A stretch of 64,000 nt of DNA from Hydrogenophilales bacterium 16-64-46 (GTDB lineage: Bacteria > Pseudomonadota > Gammaproteobacteria > Burkholderiales > Thiobacillaceae): positions 248,001 to 312,000 of the forward strand of contig NCGY01000001.1 of the NCBI GenBank assembly GCA_002281775.1, written 5' to 3'. This document shows positions 33,886 to 43,387 of the stretch, piece by piece. Both the position numbers and the translations under genes were made by a program. The notes beneath the pieces are model-generated. The model had not been told where the DNA came from and searched no databases. It saw only the letters and a list, made by a program, of their open reading frames with translations. Numbering within the stretch: the stretch's first letter is position 1; the number at the start of each line of letters is the position of its first letter.

Positions 33886-34565
33886 CGGCGCGCACGCTGT
33901 TCGTTACCGGTACCGATACCGGCGTGGGCAAGACGCGCATCGCCTCGGCACTCATCCGGCTGCTGGTGGCGCAAGGCGTGCGCACGGTCGGGATGAAGCC
34001 CGTGGCAGCCGGTGCCGAGCCTGGCCAGCTCAACGAGGACGTGGCTGTGTTGCGGGCGGCCGGCGATGTCGACGCTTCGCTGGCGGATATCAACCCCTAC
34101 GCCTTCGACGCGGCGATTGCCCCGCACATTGCGGCGCAGCAGGCGGGAGTCACTATCGACATCGAAGTCATCGCGGCGGCCCACGCCCGGCTCGCGTCGC
34201 GTGCGGACGTGGTGGTGGTGGAAGGCGCGGGCGGCTGGCGGGTGCCGCTGTCCGACACGACCGACATGGCTGATCTTGCCGCGCGCCTGGGCGGTGCGGT
34301 AGTGCTGGTGGTCGGCCTGCGGCTGGGCTGCCTCAACCATGCGGTGCTCACGGCCGAGGCCATCCGCAACCGGGGCCTGCCCTGGGCGGGCTGGGTGGCC
34401 AACCGCATCGATCCGCACATGACGAGCGCGGCGGAAAACCTTGCCAGCCTGCATCTGCGTTTGCCCGGGCCCTGCCTTGGCGTAGAGCCCTATTCGAGTG
34501 AGCTACCTTCGATGAGCGGTCTGACCCTGCCAGCAGGATTAGTATCTCAGAATAGTCGGGAATAA
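33882..34565 (+). CDS. bioD: ATP-dependent dethiobiotin synthetase
   Basis: This 227-residue enzyme closes the ureido ring from DAPA, CO2 and ATP. The N-terminal P-loop FVTGTDTGVGKTRIASAL, the lysine segment GMKPVAAG and VVVEGAGGWRVPL are clear. It overlaps bioC by four bases (ATGA). No bioA follows; the next gene belongs to the oxidase operon after a short AT-rich spacer. Confidence 0.95.
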   Translation: MTARTLFVTGTDTGVGKTRIASALIRLLVAQGVRTVGMKPVAAGAEPGQLNEDVAVLRAAGDVDASLADINPYAFDAAIAPHIAAQQAGVTIDIEVIAAAHARLASRADVVVVEGAGGWRVPLSDTTDMADLAARLGGAVVLVVGLRLGCLNHAVLTAEAIRNRGLPWAGWVANRIDPHMTSAAENLASLHLRLPGPCLGVEPYSSELPSMSGLTLPAGLVSQNSRE

Positions 34566-34609
34566 CGATATTTAATAAGTAAATCAATAAGTTAATGCGC
34601 ACAACCTGC

Positions 34610-34638
34610 TTGTGTTGTAGGGGCCGCAGCGGGATACT
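34610..34638 (+). promoter_or_regulatory. possible promoter for the caa3 oxidase operon
   Basis: TTGTGT (34610-34615), a 17-base spacer and GATACT (34633-34638) form a moderate sigma-70-like pair about 38 bases before the ATG at 34676. The preceding 40 bases are markedly AT-rich for this genome. Confidence 0.33.
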
Positions 34639-34675
34639 TGTCTGCGACAGATTGCCGCATCGTCCACTTCCCTCT

Positions 34676-35161
34676 ATGGAATCACCTGACATGGAAGGCG
34701 TTGCACAAGAACCCGCCCGTGCTTTTGTGTTTCATTCGAGCCCGCGCAGTTCGCTGACACGCACGCAGGCCCGCCTGGCCTTCTGGGCGCTGGCGGGGGT
34801 GAGTTTTGGGGTGGCGATGGCCTTCGCAGCCCTGGGTTACTGGCCGATCCTTCCCTTTGCCGGCCTGGAAATCGGCATCCTGGCCTGGGCCTTTGATGCC
34901 CTGCGCGAACGGGAACGGGATTTCGAAACCCTCACCATCGACGGCGACGCGGTGGTGCTCGAGTGGCGTCATGCCCGGCAGTGCGGCCGGCGCGAGATGA
35001 ACCGGCAGTGGATGCGCGTCGAGCTCGACTGTGCCGGGCCGGGCCGGGCCTGCCGTCTCCGTGTGCGCTCACACGGGCGCGACACCGAAGTGGGGCAGTT
35101 TTTGAGCGACGACGCCCGGCAGCAGCTGGCCGCCACGCTACGCAGCAAATTGCAAGTCTGA
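34676..35161 (+). CDS. DUF2244 domain membrane protein
   Basis: This 161-residue protein has two adjacent hydrophobic segments (about 38-75) with the family-like core LPFAGLEIGILAWAF, followed by a soluble beta-rich C-terminal part. DUF2244 proteins regularly precede coxB in proteobacteria and are presumed to help oxidase expression or assembly, but no biochemical role is established. An alternative ATG lies at 34691. It is followed by ctaC after 95 bases. Confidence 0.85.
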   Translation: MESPDMEGVAQEPARAFVFHSSPRSSLTRTQARLAFWALAGVSFGVAMAFAALGYWPILPFAGLEIGILAWAFDALRERERDFETLTIDGDAVVLEWRHARQCGRREMNRQWMRVELDCAGPGRACRLRVRSHGRDTEVGQFLSDDARQQLAATLRSKLQV

Positions 35162-35256
35162 AGCGGCGACAAGACCGCAACGGCGCTTTGATCGAAATGA
35201 CCTGATCGAAACAGCCGATTGAATCGAACAACCAGACGAGAGAGAACGGGGGCGTG

Positions 35257-36405
35257 ATGAGGAAGACCGGAACCAGACTGGCGGCATGGGCGACACTGCT
35301 GTCGGCAAGCGGGGCCGCAACGGCCGACTACGCCTACAACCTGCAGGCACCCGCCAGCCAGATCGCGCGCGACGTGTTCCAGTTGCACAACTGGATCATG
35401 CTGGTCTGCCTGGGCATCTTCATCGTGGTCTTCGGGGCCATGTTCTATTCCCTGATCAAGCACCGCAAATCGGTGGGTCACAAGGCCGCGCACTTCCACG
35501 AAAACACCACCGTCGAGGTGATCTGGACGGTGATCCCCTTCGTGATCCTGATGGGCATGGCCTACCCGGCGGCCAGAGTGGTCATCGACATGAAGGACAC
35601 CAGCAACCCCGACATGACCATCAAGATCACCGGCTACCAGTGGAAATGGGGCTACGACTATCTCAACGAAGGCGTGAGCTTCTACAGCAACCTGTCCACC
35701 CCCCGCGAGCAGATCGAAAACACCGCTACCAAGGGCGAGCACTATCTACTCGAAGTCGACGAGCCGATGGTGGTGCCGGTGGGCAAGCGCGTTCGCCTGC
35801 TCATCACAGCAAACGATGTGCTGCACGCCTGGTGGGTGCCGGCGCTGGGGGCCAAGCAGGATGCGATTCCGGGCTTCATCCGCGATTCCTGGTTCACGGC
35901 TGACAAGATCGGCACCTATCGCGGCCAGTGTGTGGAACTGTGCGGGAAGGATCACGGTTTCATGCCCATCGTCGTCGAGGTGGTGTCGGAAGAAGACTAT
36001 GCGAAGTGGGTGGCTAAAAAGAAAGGCGCAGCCGACGTTGCCGCAACCGACAACACGCGCACCTTCGACACGGCTGAATTGATCACGCGCGGGCAAAAGG
36101 TCTACGAGGCGAATTGTGCGGCCTGCCACCAGGCCAACGGCATGGGGCTGCCGGGGGCCTTCCCGGCGATCAGCGGGTCCAAGGTCGCCACCGGACCCGT
36201 CGAGGCCCACATCGACATCGTGCTGAATGGCAAACCGGGCACCGCCATGGCGGCCTTCGGCGGGCAACTGTCCGATGCAGATATTGCGGCTGTGGTGACC
36301 TACCAGCGCAACGCCTGGGACAACAAGGTCGGTGACGCTGCCCAGCCGGCGCAGATTGCCGCCGCGCGTGGCGGCAGTGAAGCCGCCGCCCCGGCCGCAC
36401 AATAA
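35257..36405 (+). CDS. ctaC: cytochrome c oxidase subunit II with fused cytochrome c domain
   Basis: This 382-residue subunit receives electrons for the haem-copper oxidase at the periplasmic face. A signal/TM region at 1-25 and two membrane helices (about 47-70 and 90-112) precede the CuA cupredoxin domain with [16 protein letters not shown]-terminal cytochrome c domain (haem motif CAACH near residue 288) makes it a caa3-type subunit. ATG 35257 follows an AGAGAG/GGGGG-rich ribosome site; GTG 35254 is one codon earlier. It leads the ctaC-D-G-E operon. Confidence 0.95.
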   Translation: MRKTGTRLAAWATLLSASGAATADYAYNLQAPASQIARDVFQLHNWIMLVCLGIFIVVFGAMFYSLIKHRKSVGHKAAHFHENTTVEVIWTVIPFVILMGMAYPAARVVIDMKDTSNPDMTIKITGYQWKWGYDYLNEGVSFYSNLSTPREQIENTATKGEHYLLEVDEPMVVPVGKRVRLLITANDVLHAWWVPALGAKQDAIPGFIRDSWFTADKIGTYRGQCVELCGKDHGFMPIVVEVVSEEDYAKWVAKKKGAADVAATDNTRTFDTAELITRGQKVYEANCAACHQANGMGLPGAFPAISGSKVATGPVEAHIDIVLNGKPGTAMAAFGGQLSDADIAAVVTYQRNAWDNKVGDAAQPAQIAAARGGSEAAAPAAQ

Positions 36406-36428
36406 ATCACCGAGAGGAGAGCACCGAT

Positions 36429-38009
36429 ATGTCTGATGCTGCACACGCCCACGACGACCACGGACATCACGCGCACCCGACCGGGATCATGCGCTGGCTG
36501 ACCACCACCAACCACAAGGACATCGGTTCGATGTATTTGTGGTTTGCCCTGATCATGCTGTTTGCCGCCGGCTCGATGGCGCTCCTGATCCGCGCCGAAC
36601 TCTTCCAGCCGGGCATGCAGCTGACGCATCCGGATTTCTTCAACCAGCTCACGACGATGCATGGCCTGATCATGATCTTCGGCGTGATCATGCCGGCGTT
36701 CTCGGGCTTCGCGAACTGGCAGGTACCACTGATGCTGGGCGCGCCGGACATGGCGTTCCCGCGCATGAACAACTGGGCGTTCTGGATCCTGCCGGTCGCG
36801 GGCCTGCTGTTGATGTCGTCCTTTCTGCTCCCCGGTGGTGCCGTCGCCGGCGGCTGGACGATGTACCCGCCGCTTTTCATCCAGGGCGGCATCTCGTATG
36901 ACCTGACAATTCTCGCTGTGCACATCATGGGCCTGTCGTCGATCATGGGCTCGATCAACATCATCACCACTATCCTCAACATGCGTGCGCCCGGGCTCAC
37001 GCTGATGAAGATGCCGCTCTTCGTATGGACCTGGCTGATCACCGCGTACCTGCTGATCGCGACGATGCCGGTGCTCGCCGGCGCGGTGACGATGCTGCTC
37101 ACCGACCGCAACTTCGGCACGCACTTCTTCAACGCCGCGGGCGGTGGCGACCCGGTGATGTTCCAGCATATCTTCTGGTTCTTCGCCCACCCCGAGGTCT
37201 ACATCCTCATCCTGCCGGCGTTCGGCATCGTCTCGCAGATCATTCCGACCTTTGCGCGCAAGCCGCTGTTTGGCTACGCGTCGATGGTCTACGCTACCGC
37301 GTCGATCGCGATCCTGTCGTTCATCGTCTGGGCGCACCACATGTTCACCGTCGGGATGCCCGCGGCGGCGCAGCTGTTCTTCATGTTCTCGACCATGCTG
37401 ATCGCGGTGCCGACCGGGGTGAAAGTGTTCAACTGGGTCGCGACCATGTGGAAGGGCTCGATGACCTTCGAGACGCCGATGCTGTTCGCGATCGCCTTCG
37501 TGTGTCTGTTCACCATCGGCGGCTTCTCCGGCCTGGTGCTGGCGATTGCGCCGGTCGACATCCAGCTGCACGACACCTACTACGTCGTCGCCCACTTCCA
37601 CTACGTGCTGGTGTCCGGCGCGCTGTTCTCGATCTTCGCCGGCATCTACTACTGGCTGCCGAAATGGACCGGCCACATGTACGACGAAACGCTCGGCAAG
37701 TGGCACTTCTGGCTGTCGGTCATCGGCATGAACATCGTGTTCTTCCCGATGCATTTCCTGGGCTTGGCCGGAATGCCGCGCCGGATTCCGGACTATGCGC
37801 TGCAATTCACCGAGTTCAACCAGATCGCCACCGTCGGCGCGTTCATCTTCGGCTTTTCGCAGTTGATCTTCCTGTGGGTGGTGCTCAAGGCCATCAGGGG
37901 GGGCGAAAAGGCCACGAGCAAGGTCTGGGAAGGTGCGGAAGGCCTGGAGTGGACCGTGCCGTCGCCCGCGCCGTATCACACCTTTGAAACCGCACCGGTG
38001 GTGAAATGA
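36429..38009 (+). CDS. ctaD: cytochrome c oxidase subunit I
   Basis: This 526-residue, 12-helix catalytic subunit carries haem a, haem a3 and CuB and pumps protons. It has the low-spin haem His in TMHGLIMIF, the [13 protein letters not shown] segment (Tyr-His crosslink region), the CuB pair in WAHHMFTVG, and the haem ligands in VAHFHYVL. Length is normal for aa3 oxidases. The stop overlaps an in-frame ATG (38006) of the downstream small gene, though the better ribosome site is at 38036. Confidence 0.97.
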   Translation: MSDAAHAHDDHGHHAHPTGIMRWLTTTNHKDIGSMYLWFALIMLFAAGSMALLIRAELFQPGMQLTHPDFFNQLTTMHGLIMIFGVIMPAFSGFANWQVPLMLGAPDMAFPRMNNWAFWILPVAGLLLMSSFLLPGGAVAGGWTMYPPLFIQGGISYDLTILAVHIMGLSSIMGSINIITTILNMRAPGLTLMKMPLFVWTWLITAYLLIATMPVLAGAVTMLLTDRNFGTHFFNAAGGGDPVMFQHIFWFFAHPEVYILILPAFGIVSQIIPTFARKPLFGYASMVYATASIAILSFIVWAHHMFTVGMPAAAQLFFMFSTMLIAVPTGVKVFNWVATMWKGSMTFETPMLFAIAFVCLFTIGGFSGLVLAIAPVDIQLHDTYYVVAHFHYVLVSGALFSIFAGIYYWLPKWTGHMYDETLGKWHFWLSVIGMNIVFFPMHFLGLAGMPRRIPDYALQFTEFNQIATVGAFIFGFSQLIFLWVVLKAIRGGEKATSKVWEGAEGLEWTVPSPAPYHTFETAPVVK

Positions 38010-38035
38010 ACGCACGCATTCAGGGAGAACCTGGC

Positions 38036-38134
38036 ATGAGCGACAAACGCGGCGGCAAATACCTGACGGCCGCGCTGCTCGCGCTGTTTGCGCTCGGCCT
38101 GTTCCTGTTCACGGTGTTCTCGGGCTTGCGCTGA
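38036..38134 (+). CDS. cytochrome oxidase small assembly protein (32 residues)
   Basis: The short frame from ATG 38036 encodes a basic, Gly-rich N-terminus (MSDKRGGKYL) and one hydrophobic helix. AGGGAG at about 38022-38027 provides a good ribosome site. A 42-residue version from ATG 38006 is possible through overlap with the ctaD stop. Peptides of this kind sit between ctaD and ctaG in many betaproteobacteria and are named small assembly proteins. It is followed by ctaG after two bases. Confidence 0.75.
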   Translation: MSDKRGGKYLTAALLALFALGLFLFTVFSGLR

Positions 38135-38136
38135 CC

Positions 38137-38685
38137 ATGCAACCAGGCAATGGCAAGATGCTGGCCAAACTCACCGTCGCCGCGGTGGCGATGTTTGGCT
38201 TCGGCTTCGCGCTGGTACCCTTCTATTACAAGATCTGCGAAGTGACCGGCATCAACAAGGGCGCGGAACAGAGTCTGGTGAAAAATACGCAGGTTGATAC
38301 CAGCCGCTGGGTCACGCTGGAGTTCGACGCCAATATCAATGAAGCCCTGCCTTGGCGTTTCCGGCCAGAAATCCGCAGCATCAAGGTACACCCCGGCCAG
38401 CTGGTTCAGGTCGAATATGAAGTTACCAACACCAGCGATGCGCCGATTGTGGGTCAGGCCGTGCCCAGTTACGGCCCGGCCCGCGCGGCTGCGGCATTCA
38501 AGAAGATCGAGTGCTTCTGCTTTACCCCGCAGACCCTGGCCGCCGGCGAGACGCGCAGGATGCCGGTGCTGTTCGTGCTTGATCCGGCGCTGGAGGCGGA
38601 TCTGCATACCGTCACCCTCTCGTACACATTCTTCGAAACCGGCGGTCAGGCGAAAACGCAGGCGCGCTCCGTGAAGGAGGGGTGA
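38137..38685 (+). CDS. ctaG: cytochrome c oxidase copper-insertion protein CtaG/Cox11
   Basis: This 182-residue protein delivers copper to the CuB site of subunit I. One N-terminal membrane helix (about 9-28) ends in VPFYYKICEVTG, followed by a periplasmic immunoglobulin-like domain with the copper-binding ECFCFTPQTL (C-x-C) motif near residue 127. Length and context are standard for the family. Confidence 0.95.
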   Translation: MQPGNGKMLAKLTVAAVAMFGFGFALVPFYYKICEVTGINKGAEQSLVKNTQVDTSRWVTLEFDANINEALPWRFRPEIRSIKVHPGQLVQVEYEVTNTSDAPIVGQAVPSYGPARAAAAFKKIECFCFTPQTLAAGETRRMPVLFVLDPALEADLHTVTLSYTFFETGGQAKTQARSVKEG

Positions 38686-38688
38686 GAC

Positions 38689-38880
38689 ATGGCGGGCAGC
38701 AACCTCAAGGCTGCGCTCGCCGTGTTCTGGAGTTTTTTCGGCGTGCGTCGGCGACGCGACTACGACGCCGACGCACAGAGCCTGACGCCGGCGCAGGTCA
38801 TCGTCGCCGGCCTGATCGGCGCGGCGGTATTTGTGCTGACGATGTTCCTGCTGGTGTATCTGGCAATGCGGTTCCTGTAA
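38689..38880 (+). CDS. DUF2970 small membrane protein
   Basis: This 63-residue protein starts SNLKAALAVFWSFFGVRRRRDY and ends in one hydrophobic helix (about 35-62). DUF2970 members occupy this position between ctaG and ctaE in betaproteobacteria. Its function is unknown; an assembly role is presumed from the constant linkage. It starts three bases after the ctaG stop. Confidence 0.85.
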   Translation: MAGSNLKAALAVFWSFFGVRRRRDYDADAQSLTPAQVIVAGLIGAAVFVLTMFLLVYLAMRFL

Positions 38881-38918
38881 TGAGAGGTTCCTGAAAACGA
38901 ACGACGGAAGGGGATGAG

Positions 38919-39785
38919 ATGAGCCTGGCACAAACCGATAAATACTATCTGCCGCAGCCTTCGATCTGGCCCATCGTGGGGTCCGTGGCGCTGTTGTTGA
39001 TGGCGGTTGGCGGCACGATGACGATGCGCGAAATCGACGGCGGGCTGTGGATCCTGCTGGCTGGTCTCGCGATCATGTTCTACATGATGTTCGGCTGGTT
39101 TGGCGAAGTCATCCGCGACAGCGAGGCGGGACGCTTCAACAAGCAGGTCGATGGCTCGTACCGCTGGTCGATGAGTTGGTTCATCTTCTCCGAGGTGATG
39201 TTCTTCGCCGCGTTCTTCGGTGCGCTGTTCTACACCCGCGTGCTCTCTGTGCCCTGGCTCGCCGAAGGCGACACCATGCAGCAGCTGTGGCCGGCTTTCC
39301 AGGCCACCTGGCCGACGGCCGGTCCGGGGCTCACTGCAGACGGATTCCAGTTCACCCCCATGGGAGCCTGGGGCATCCCGGCGATCAACACCCTGCTGCT
39401 GCTGAGCTCGGGCGTGACCATCACCTGGGCGCACTGGGGACTCAAAAAAGACAAGCGCGGCCAGCTGATCCTGGGCTTGGCGATGACCGTCGCGCTGGGA
39501 CTCGTGTTTCTCGGCCTGCAGATCTACGAGTACATTCATGCGTACGAGGAACTCGGGCTGACGCTGGGCGCAGGTGTGTACGGGGCGACCTTCTTCATGC
39601 TCACCGGCTTCCACGGCTTTCATGTGCTGGTCGGCACCACCATGCTGGTGGTCATGCTGGGGCGGTCGATCGCGGGACATTTCACCGCGGAGCATCATTT
39701 TGCCTTCGAGGCGGTGTCCTGGTATTGGCACTTCGTCGACGTGGTCTGGGTGATACTCTTCGTGCTGGTGTACTGGTTGATTTGA
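38919..39785 (+). CDS. ctaE: cytochrome c oxidase subunit III
   Basis: This 288-residue, seven-helix subunit stabilises subunit I. SWFIFSEVMFFAAFFGALFY, GVYGATFFMLTGFHGFHVL and SWYWHFVDVVWVILFVLVYW are family hallmarks. A GGGGA-rich ribosome site lies just before the ATG at 38919. A strong terminator follows at 39808. Confidence 0.96.
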   Translation: MSLAQTDKYYLPQPSIWPIVGSVALLLMAVGGTMTMREIDGGLWILLAGLAIMFYMMFGWFGEVIRDSEAGRFNKQVDGSYRWSMSWFIFSEVMFFAAFFGALFYTRVLSVPWLAEGDTMQQLWPAFQATWPTAGPGLTADGFQFTPMGAWGIPAINTLLLLSSGVTITWAHWGLKKDKRGQLILGLAMTVALGLVFLGLQIYEYIHAYEELGLTLGAGVYGATFFMLTGFHGFHVLVGTTMLVVMLGRSIAGHFTAEHHFAFEAVSWYWHFVDVVWVILFVLVYWLI

Positions 39786-39807
39786 AAAACGGGCGAGGCA
39801 GACAGAG

Positions 39808-39828
39808 AGCCGCCTCGGGCGGCTTTTT
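39808..39828 (+). terminator. rho-independent terminator after ctaE
   Basis: The arms AGCCGCC and GGCGGCT pair across a TCG loop, followed directly by a T-run. It lies 23 bases after the ctaE stop and faces the convergent small gene. Confidence 0.85.
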
Positions 39829-39845
39829 GTTGCCGGGCGGGTTGG

Positions 39846-40046
39846 TCAGCGCAGGCCGTTCTGCGGCACGATGCCGAAGTAGTAGCCGGCCATCAGCAGG
39901 ATGAATAGTGACAGCGAGAGCACGACCCGCACGGTGAGCATCTTGACAGTGCGATCGCTCTGGCCTTTGTCCTTAATGAGATAGTAGAGCGCACTGCCGA
40001 GACTGGCCAGAATGAGGACGATGAACAGCAAGGCAAGAATACGCAT
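39846..40046 (-). CDS. twin-transmembrane small protein (DUF2909-like)
   Basis: This 66-residue protein has two hydrophobic helices (about 2-20 and 38-58) joined by a charged loop (KDKGQSDRTVKML). DUF2909-type proteins are regularly found, on the opposite strand, between ctaE and SURF1 in betaproteobacteria. ATG 40046 gives the natural start; the much longer frame upstream is antisense to SURF1. A function in oxidase biogenesis is only inferred from linkage. Confidence 0.8.
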   Translation of the reverse strand: MRILALLFIVLILASLGSALYYLIKDKGQSDRTVKMLTVRVVLSLSLFILLMAGYYFGIVPQNGLR

Positions 40047-40094
40047 GGCAGGAGGCTCGCGGCAAAAGTCCAGTCTAACCGGATCGTCCCTGCC

Positions 40095-40862
40095 ATGCAC
40101 TTGCTGAAGCTGCGTGTCGGCCGGTGGGTGTTTGCCCCCACGCTGTTGCCGACACTGGCCGCATTGTTTTTCTTCCTTCTGACACTCTGGCTGGGCAACT
40201 GGCAAAGCGGGCGGGCCGAGGAAAAGCGCGCGATGCAGGTGCGTGTCGATGCGGCGATGCGCGAGCCGCCGGTGCATGTGGGGGCCGAGGCGCTCGATCG
40301 GGTGAGTGTGCTCGATCGCCGCATCGAGGTTACGGGCCGCTTCGACGACGCGCATACCATCCTGCTCGATAACCGGGTGTACCAGGGACGGGCGGGGTAT
40401 CACGTGCTGACGCCTCTCAGGATCGAAGGCGGCACGCGTGCGCTTCTGGTCAATCGCGGCTGGCTGCCGGCCGGTGCGGACCGGTCGCGCGTACCGCATC
40501 CGCCCGTGGCGACGGACATGGTTCATCTGGAAGGTCGCGCTATCGATCCGCATAGCCGTTATCTCGAGCTGGGCAATGCCAGCCCGCAGGGGCGGGTGTG
40601 GCAGAACCTCGACTTCGAACGCTATGCTGCGCAGGTCGGGCTGCCCCTTCAGCCAGTGCTGATGCTGCAGACGAGCCCGCAGCCCGATGGCCTGATGCGC
40701 GACTGGCCGCGCCCCGACACCGGTGTGGTCACCCATGTCGGCTACGCGTTCCAGTGGTACAGTCTGGCCTCGACGCTGGCGGTGCTGTGGTTGGCGCTGA
40801 ATATCAGACGCGCGCCCACGGAGCCGGCGCGCGGCGAGGAAACGAAAAAAAAATGCCCCTGA
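40095..40862 (+). CDS. SURF1 family oxidase assembly protein
   Basis: This 255-residue protein has an N-terminal helix (about 16-35, ending LGNWQSGRAEEK) and a C-terminal helix (about 218-238) around a periplasmic domain with YHVLTPLRIEGG and LLVNRGWLPAG. SURF1 proteins help insert haem a into subunit I. The last codons contain a run of nine A residues (40845-40853) that also forms the start region of the next gene, with a ten-base overlap. Confidence 0.93.
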   Translation: MHLLKLRVGRWVFAPTLLPTLAALFFFLLTLWLGNWQSGRAEEKRAMQVRVDAAMREPPVHVGAEALDRVSVLDRRIEVTGRFDDAHTILLDNRVYQGRAGYHVLTPLRIEGGTRALLVNRGWLPAGADRSRVPHPPVATDMVHLEGRAIDPHSRYLELGNASPQGRVWQNLDFERYAAQVGLPLQPVLMLQTSPQPDGLMRDWPRPDTGVVTHVGYAFQWYSLASTLAVLWLALNIRRAPTEPARGEETKKKCP

Positions 40863-41416
40863 CTTCGCGCGGAAAATTTCTCCTGCTGGTTGCTGTATTC
40901 GTGGTGCCGGTCATCGCCGCCTGGATCGCCTATTTCGGCTGGCGGCCGGCCGCGCACAGCAACTACGGCACACTGCTGAAAGTGGTGCCGCTCGCGCATA
41001 CGGCCGGCACATCGGTGGCGGGCACGCCATTCGACCTTGGCGCATTGCGCGGCAAATGGGTCATGGTGAATCTGGGTAGCGGCGCGTGCGATGCCGATTG
41101 CCGGCGGCAGCTCTATCTCATGCGGCAGACGCGCATCGCGCAGGGCAAGGCCCAGTCGCGCATCGAACGGTTGTGGGTGCTGGAGGATGCGGGCCAGCCC
41201 GATACCGGTCTGCTCGCCGAACATACCGGGCTGCACGTCTGGCGACCTGCCGATGCCGCCTTTCTGGCCCAGTTCCCCGCAGAGGGCGCGCGTGCGTCGC
41301 ACATATACCTGCTCGACCCCCTGGGCAACCTGATGCTGCGTTTTCCTGCCAATCCCGAGCCCAAGCGCATGATGAAAGACCTCAAGCTGCTGCTCAAGGC
41401 TTCACAGGTTGGTTGA
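40853..41416 (+). CDS. SCO-like thioredoxin-fold membrane protein, oxidase biogenesis
   Basis: This 187-residue protein has one N-terminal helix (about 9-28) and a periplasmic domain. The domain has LRGKWVMVNLGSGACDADC near residue 62-80, whose C-x3-C mirrors the SCO copper motif, and a C-terminal YLLDPLGNLMLRFP, as in thioredoxin-like proteins. It lies between SURF1 and ctaA, as in other betaproteobacteria. The ATG sits at the end of an A9 run inside the SURF1 gene, so translation is probably coupled. Confidence 0.75.
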   Translation: MPLTSRGKFLLLVAVFVVPVIAAWIAYFGWRPAAHSNYGTLLKVVPLAHTAGTSVAGTPFDLGALRGKWVMVNLGSGACDADCRRQLYLMRQTRIAQGKAQSRIERLWVLEDAGQPDTGLLAEHTGLHVWRPADAAFLAQFPAEGARASHIYLLDPLGNLMLRFPANPEPKRMMKDLKLLLKASQVG

Positions 41417-41420
41417 GCCC

Positions 41421-42404
41421 ATGTCCTCTTATCGAACACTCATCCTGCTGACGCTGATTCTCGCCCTGGGCGTAGTCAGCCTCGGGGCGTATGTACGGCT
41501 TTCCGATGCCGGCCTTGGCTGCCCCGACTGGCCGGGATGCTACGGGCATCTCACCCCGCACCATGCTGCTGAAAAGATTGACGCGGCGCTGTCGCAGGCT
41601 CCGCATGGGCCGGTCTCGCATGCCAAGGCCTGGAAGGAAATGGCGCATCGCTACCTGGCGGGCACACTGGGTCTGCTGGTTCTGGCGATTGCTGTTGCGG
41701 GCTGGCGTTTGCGGCGGGAGGCATACGGCAGTCCAATGTTGCCGATGCTGTTGCTGGCGCTGATCGTCTTCCAGGCGCTGCTGGGCATGTGGACTGTGAC
41801 CCGGCTGCTCAAGCCGCTGATCGTCACGGCGCATCTGCTCGGCGGGATGGCCACCGTGTCGCTGCTGCTCTGGTTGTGGTTGCGTGAACGCGGCCAGTCC
41901 GCCCATGCCTATTTTGCCCAGGCCAGTCATCTGCGCGGTGCTGCCACTCTGGGCCTGTTGCTGGTGATCGTGCAAATCGCGCTGGGCGGCTGGGTGAGTA
42001 CCAACTACGCTGCCCTCGCCTGCACCGATTTCCCGCGCTGCCAGGGGCAGTGGGTGCCACCCATGGATTTCGAACATGCCTTTACCCTGCATCGCGAACT
42101 GGGCGAGACGGCTACGGGTGAATTGCTGCCCATGGCGGCGCTGACCGCCATCCATTGGGTGCATCGATTGATGGCGCTGGTTGTGACGCTGTTTCTGGCC
42201 GTGCTGGTTGCGCGTCTGCTGCGGGCCCCCGGATACGCGGCCCTGGGGTTGGCGATAGCCGGACTGCTGGTCTGGCAGGTGTCACTGGGCATCAGCAATG
42301 TGATGTTCAGTCTGCCGCTCTCGCTTGCCGTGGCGCATAACGCGGGCGCGGCCTGGCTGCTCTGTGCGCTGGTGTGGCTGAATTTCAGGGTGCGCAGGCG
42401 ATGA
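41421..42404 (+). CDS. ctaA: haem A synthase
   Basis: This 327-residue, eight-helix membrane protein (CtaA/Cox15) oxidises the C8 methyl of haem O to the formyl group of haem [22 protein letters not shown] at the start and [14 protein letters not shown] in the second half are the paired Cys-containing loops. Further haem-binding His residues occur in MAHRYLAG and [14 protein letters not shown] 41421 is preferred because it matches the family N-terminus. It overlaps ctaB by four bases. Confidence 0.94.
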   Translation: MSSYRTLILLTLILALGVVSLGAYVRLSDAGLGCPDWPGCYGHLTPHHAAEKIDAALSQAPHGPVSHAKAWKEMAHRYLAGTLGLLVLAIAVAGWRLRREAYGSPMLPMLLLALIVFQALLGMWTVTRLLKPLIVTAHLLGGMATVSLLLWLWLRERGQSAHAYFAQASHLRGAATLGLLLVIVQIALGGWVSTNYAALACTDFPRCQGQWVPPMDFEHAFTLHRELGETATGELLPMAALTAIHWVHRLMALVVTLFLAVLVARLLRAPGYAALGLAIAGLLVWQVSLGISNVMFSLPLSLAVAHNAGAAWLLCALVWLNFRVRRR

Positions 42405-43303
42405 GCATGGAGAGCCTGATGGTGCAGGGCGCAGCCTGCCGGTGCCAGCAATTTCTGGCGCTATGCAAGTTGCGCGTGGTCAGCCTCATCGTCTTCACCG
42501 CCGTGATCGGCATGTTTCTCGCCGTGCCGGGCTGGCCGGCATGGTCGGCCCTGTGGGCCGGCACGCTGGGGATCGCACTGGTTGCGGGTGCGGCGGCGGC
42601 GTTCAACTGCCTGATCGAACAGAAGATCGATGCGGTCATGGCACGAACCCGCGCCCGCCCCCTGCCGCGCGGCGAACTCACCAGCACGCAGACGCTGGTT
42701 TTCTCCGGTGTGGTGGGCGGCATTGGCCTGACCTTGCTGTACGCCTTCGTGAACCCGCTCACCATGTGGCTCACGCTCGCTACCTTTGTCGGCTATGCAA
42801 TCATCTATACCGCCATCCTAAAGCCGATGACGCCGCAGAACATCGTGATTGGCGGCGCGTCAGGCGCGATGCCGCCGGTGCTAGGCTGGGCGGCAGCAAC
42901 CGGCGAGGTGCATCACGACGCTCTGTTGCTGTTTCTCATCATCTTTGCCTGGACGCCGCCGCACTTCTGGGCGCTGGCACTGTACCGCAGGGAAGAATAT
43001 GCCCGTGCCGGGCTTCCCATGTTGCCGGTCACGCATGGCGAGGCCTACACGCGTTTCCAGGTGTTGCTTTACACGGTCCTACTTTTCGCTGTGACATTGC
43101 TGCCTGTTGCAACGGGTATGGGCGGCTGGCTTTATCTGGCCGGCGCAGTGCTTCTGGGCGTGCGCTTCATTCACTATGGCTGGCGGTTGTGGCGGGCGTA
43201 CTCTGACGAACTCGCCAAGGAAACCTTCCGGTTCTCGATTATTTACCTGAGTGTGCTGTTTGCCGTCACGCTGCTGGACCATTACTGGAATTTACCCATC
43301 TGA
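42401..43303 (+). CDS. ctaB: protohaem IX farnesyltransferase (haem O synthase)
   Basis: This 300-residue UbiA-superfamily prenyltransferase adds a farnesyl group to haem B, upstream of CtaA. The Asp-rich motif region [20 protein letters not shown] and the second cytoplasmic loop ([21 protein letters not shown]) are present, with about nine hydrophobic helices. It ends the ctaA-B segment and is followed by an 84-base regulatory spacer. Confidence 0.95.
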   Translation: MSMESLMVQGAACRCQQFLALCKLRVVSLIVFTAVIGMFLAVPGWPAWSALWAGTLGIALVAGAAAAFNCLIEQKIDAVMARTRARPLPRGELTSTQTLVFSGVVGGIGLTLLYAFVNPLTMWLTLATFVGYAIIYTAILKPMTPQNIVIGGASGAMPPVLGWAAATGEVHHDALLLFLIIFAWTPPHFWALALYRREEYARAGLPMLPVTHGEAYTRFQVLLYTVLLFAVTLLPVATGMGGWLYLAGAVLLGVRFIHYGWRLWRAYSDELAKETFRFSIIYLSVLFAVTLLDHYWNLPI

Positions 43304-43322
43304 TTTGCTTGGGAAAATAGCG

Positions 43323-43358
43323 GAATAACTGGATATTCGGACGGGTTTATTTTATATT
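43323..43358 (+). promoter_or_regulatory. possible operator and promoter upstream of the Rrf2 regulator
   Basis: An inverted repeat GAATA-N6-TATTC (43323-43338) lies at the expected -35 position of a -10-like TATATT (43353-43358). That placement would suit autorepression by the Rrf2 protein whose gene starts at 43388. Confidence 0.35.
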
Positions 43359-43387
43359 GAGCCCTCATCTGTCATCAGGGCCGCGAG

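Noticed and set aside
36300..38015. A 571-codon open frame antisense to ctaD
   Set aside because: Its His/Arg/Asp/Gln-rich composition without motifs is typical of the reverse complement of a hydrophobic membrane protein. ctaD itself is certain.
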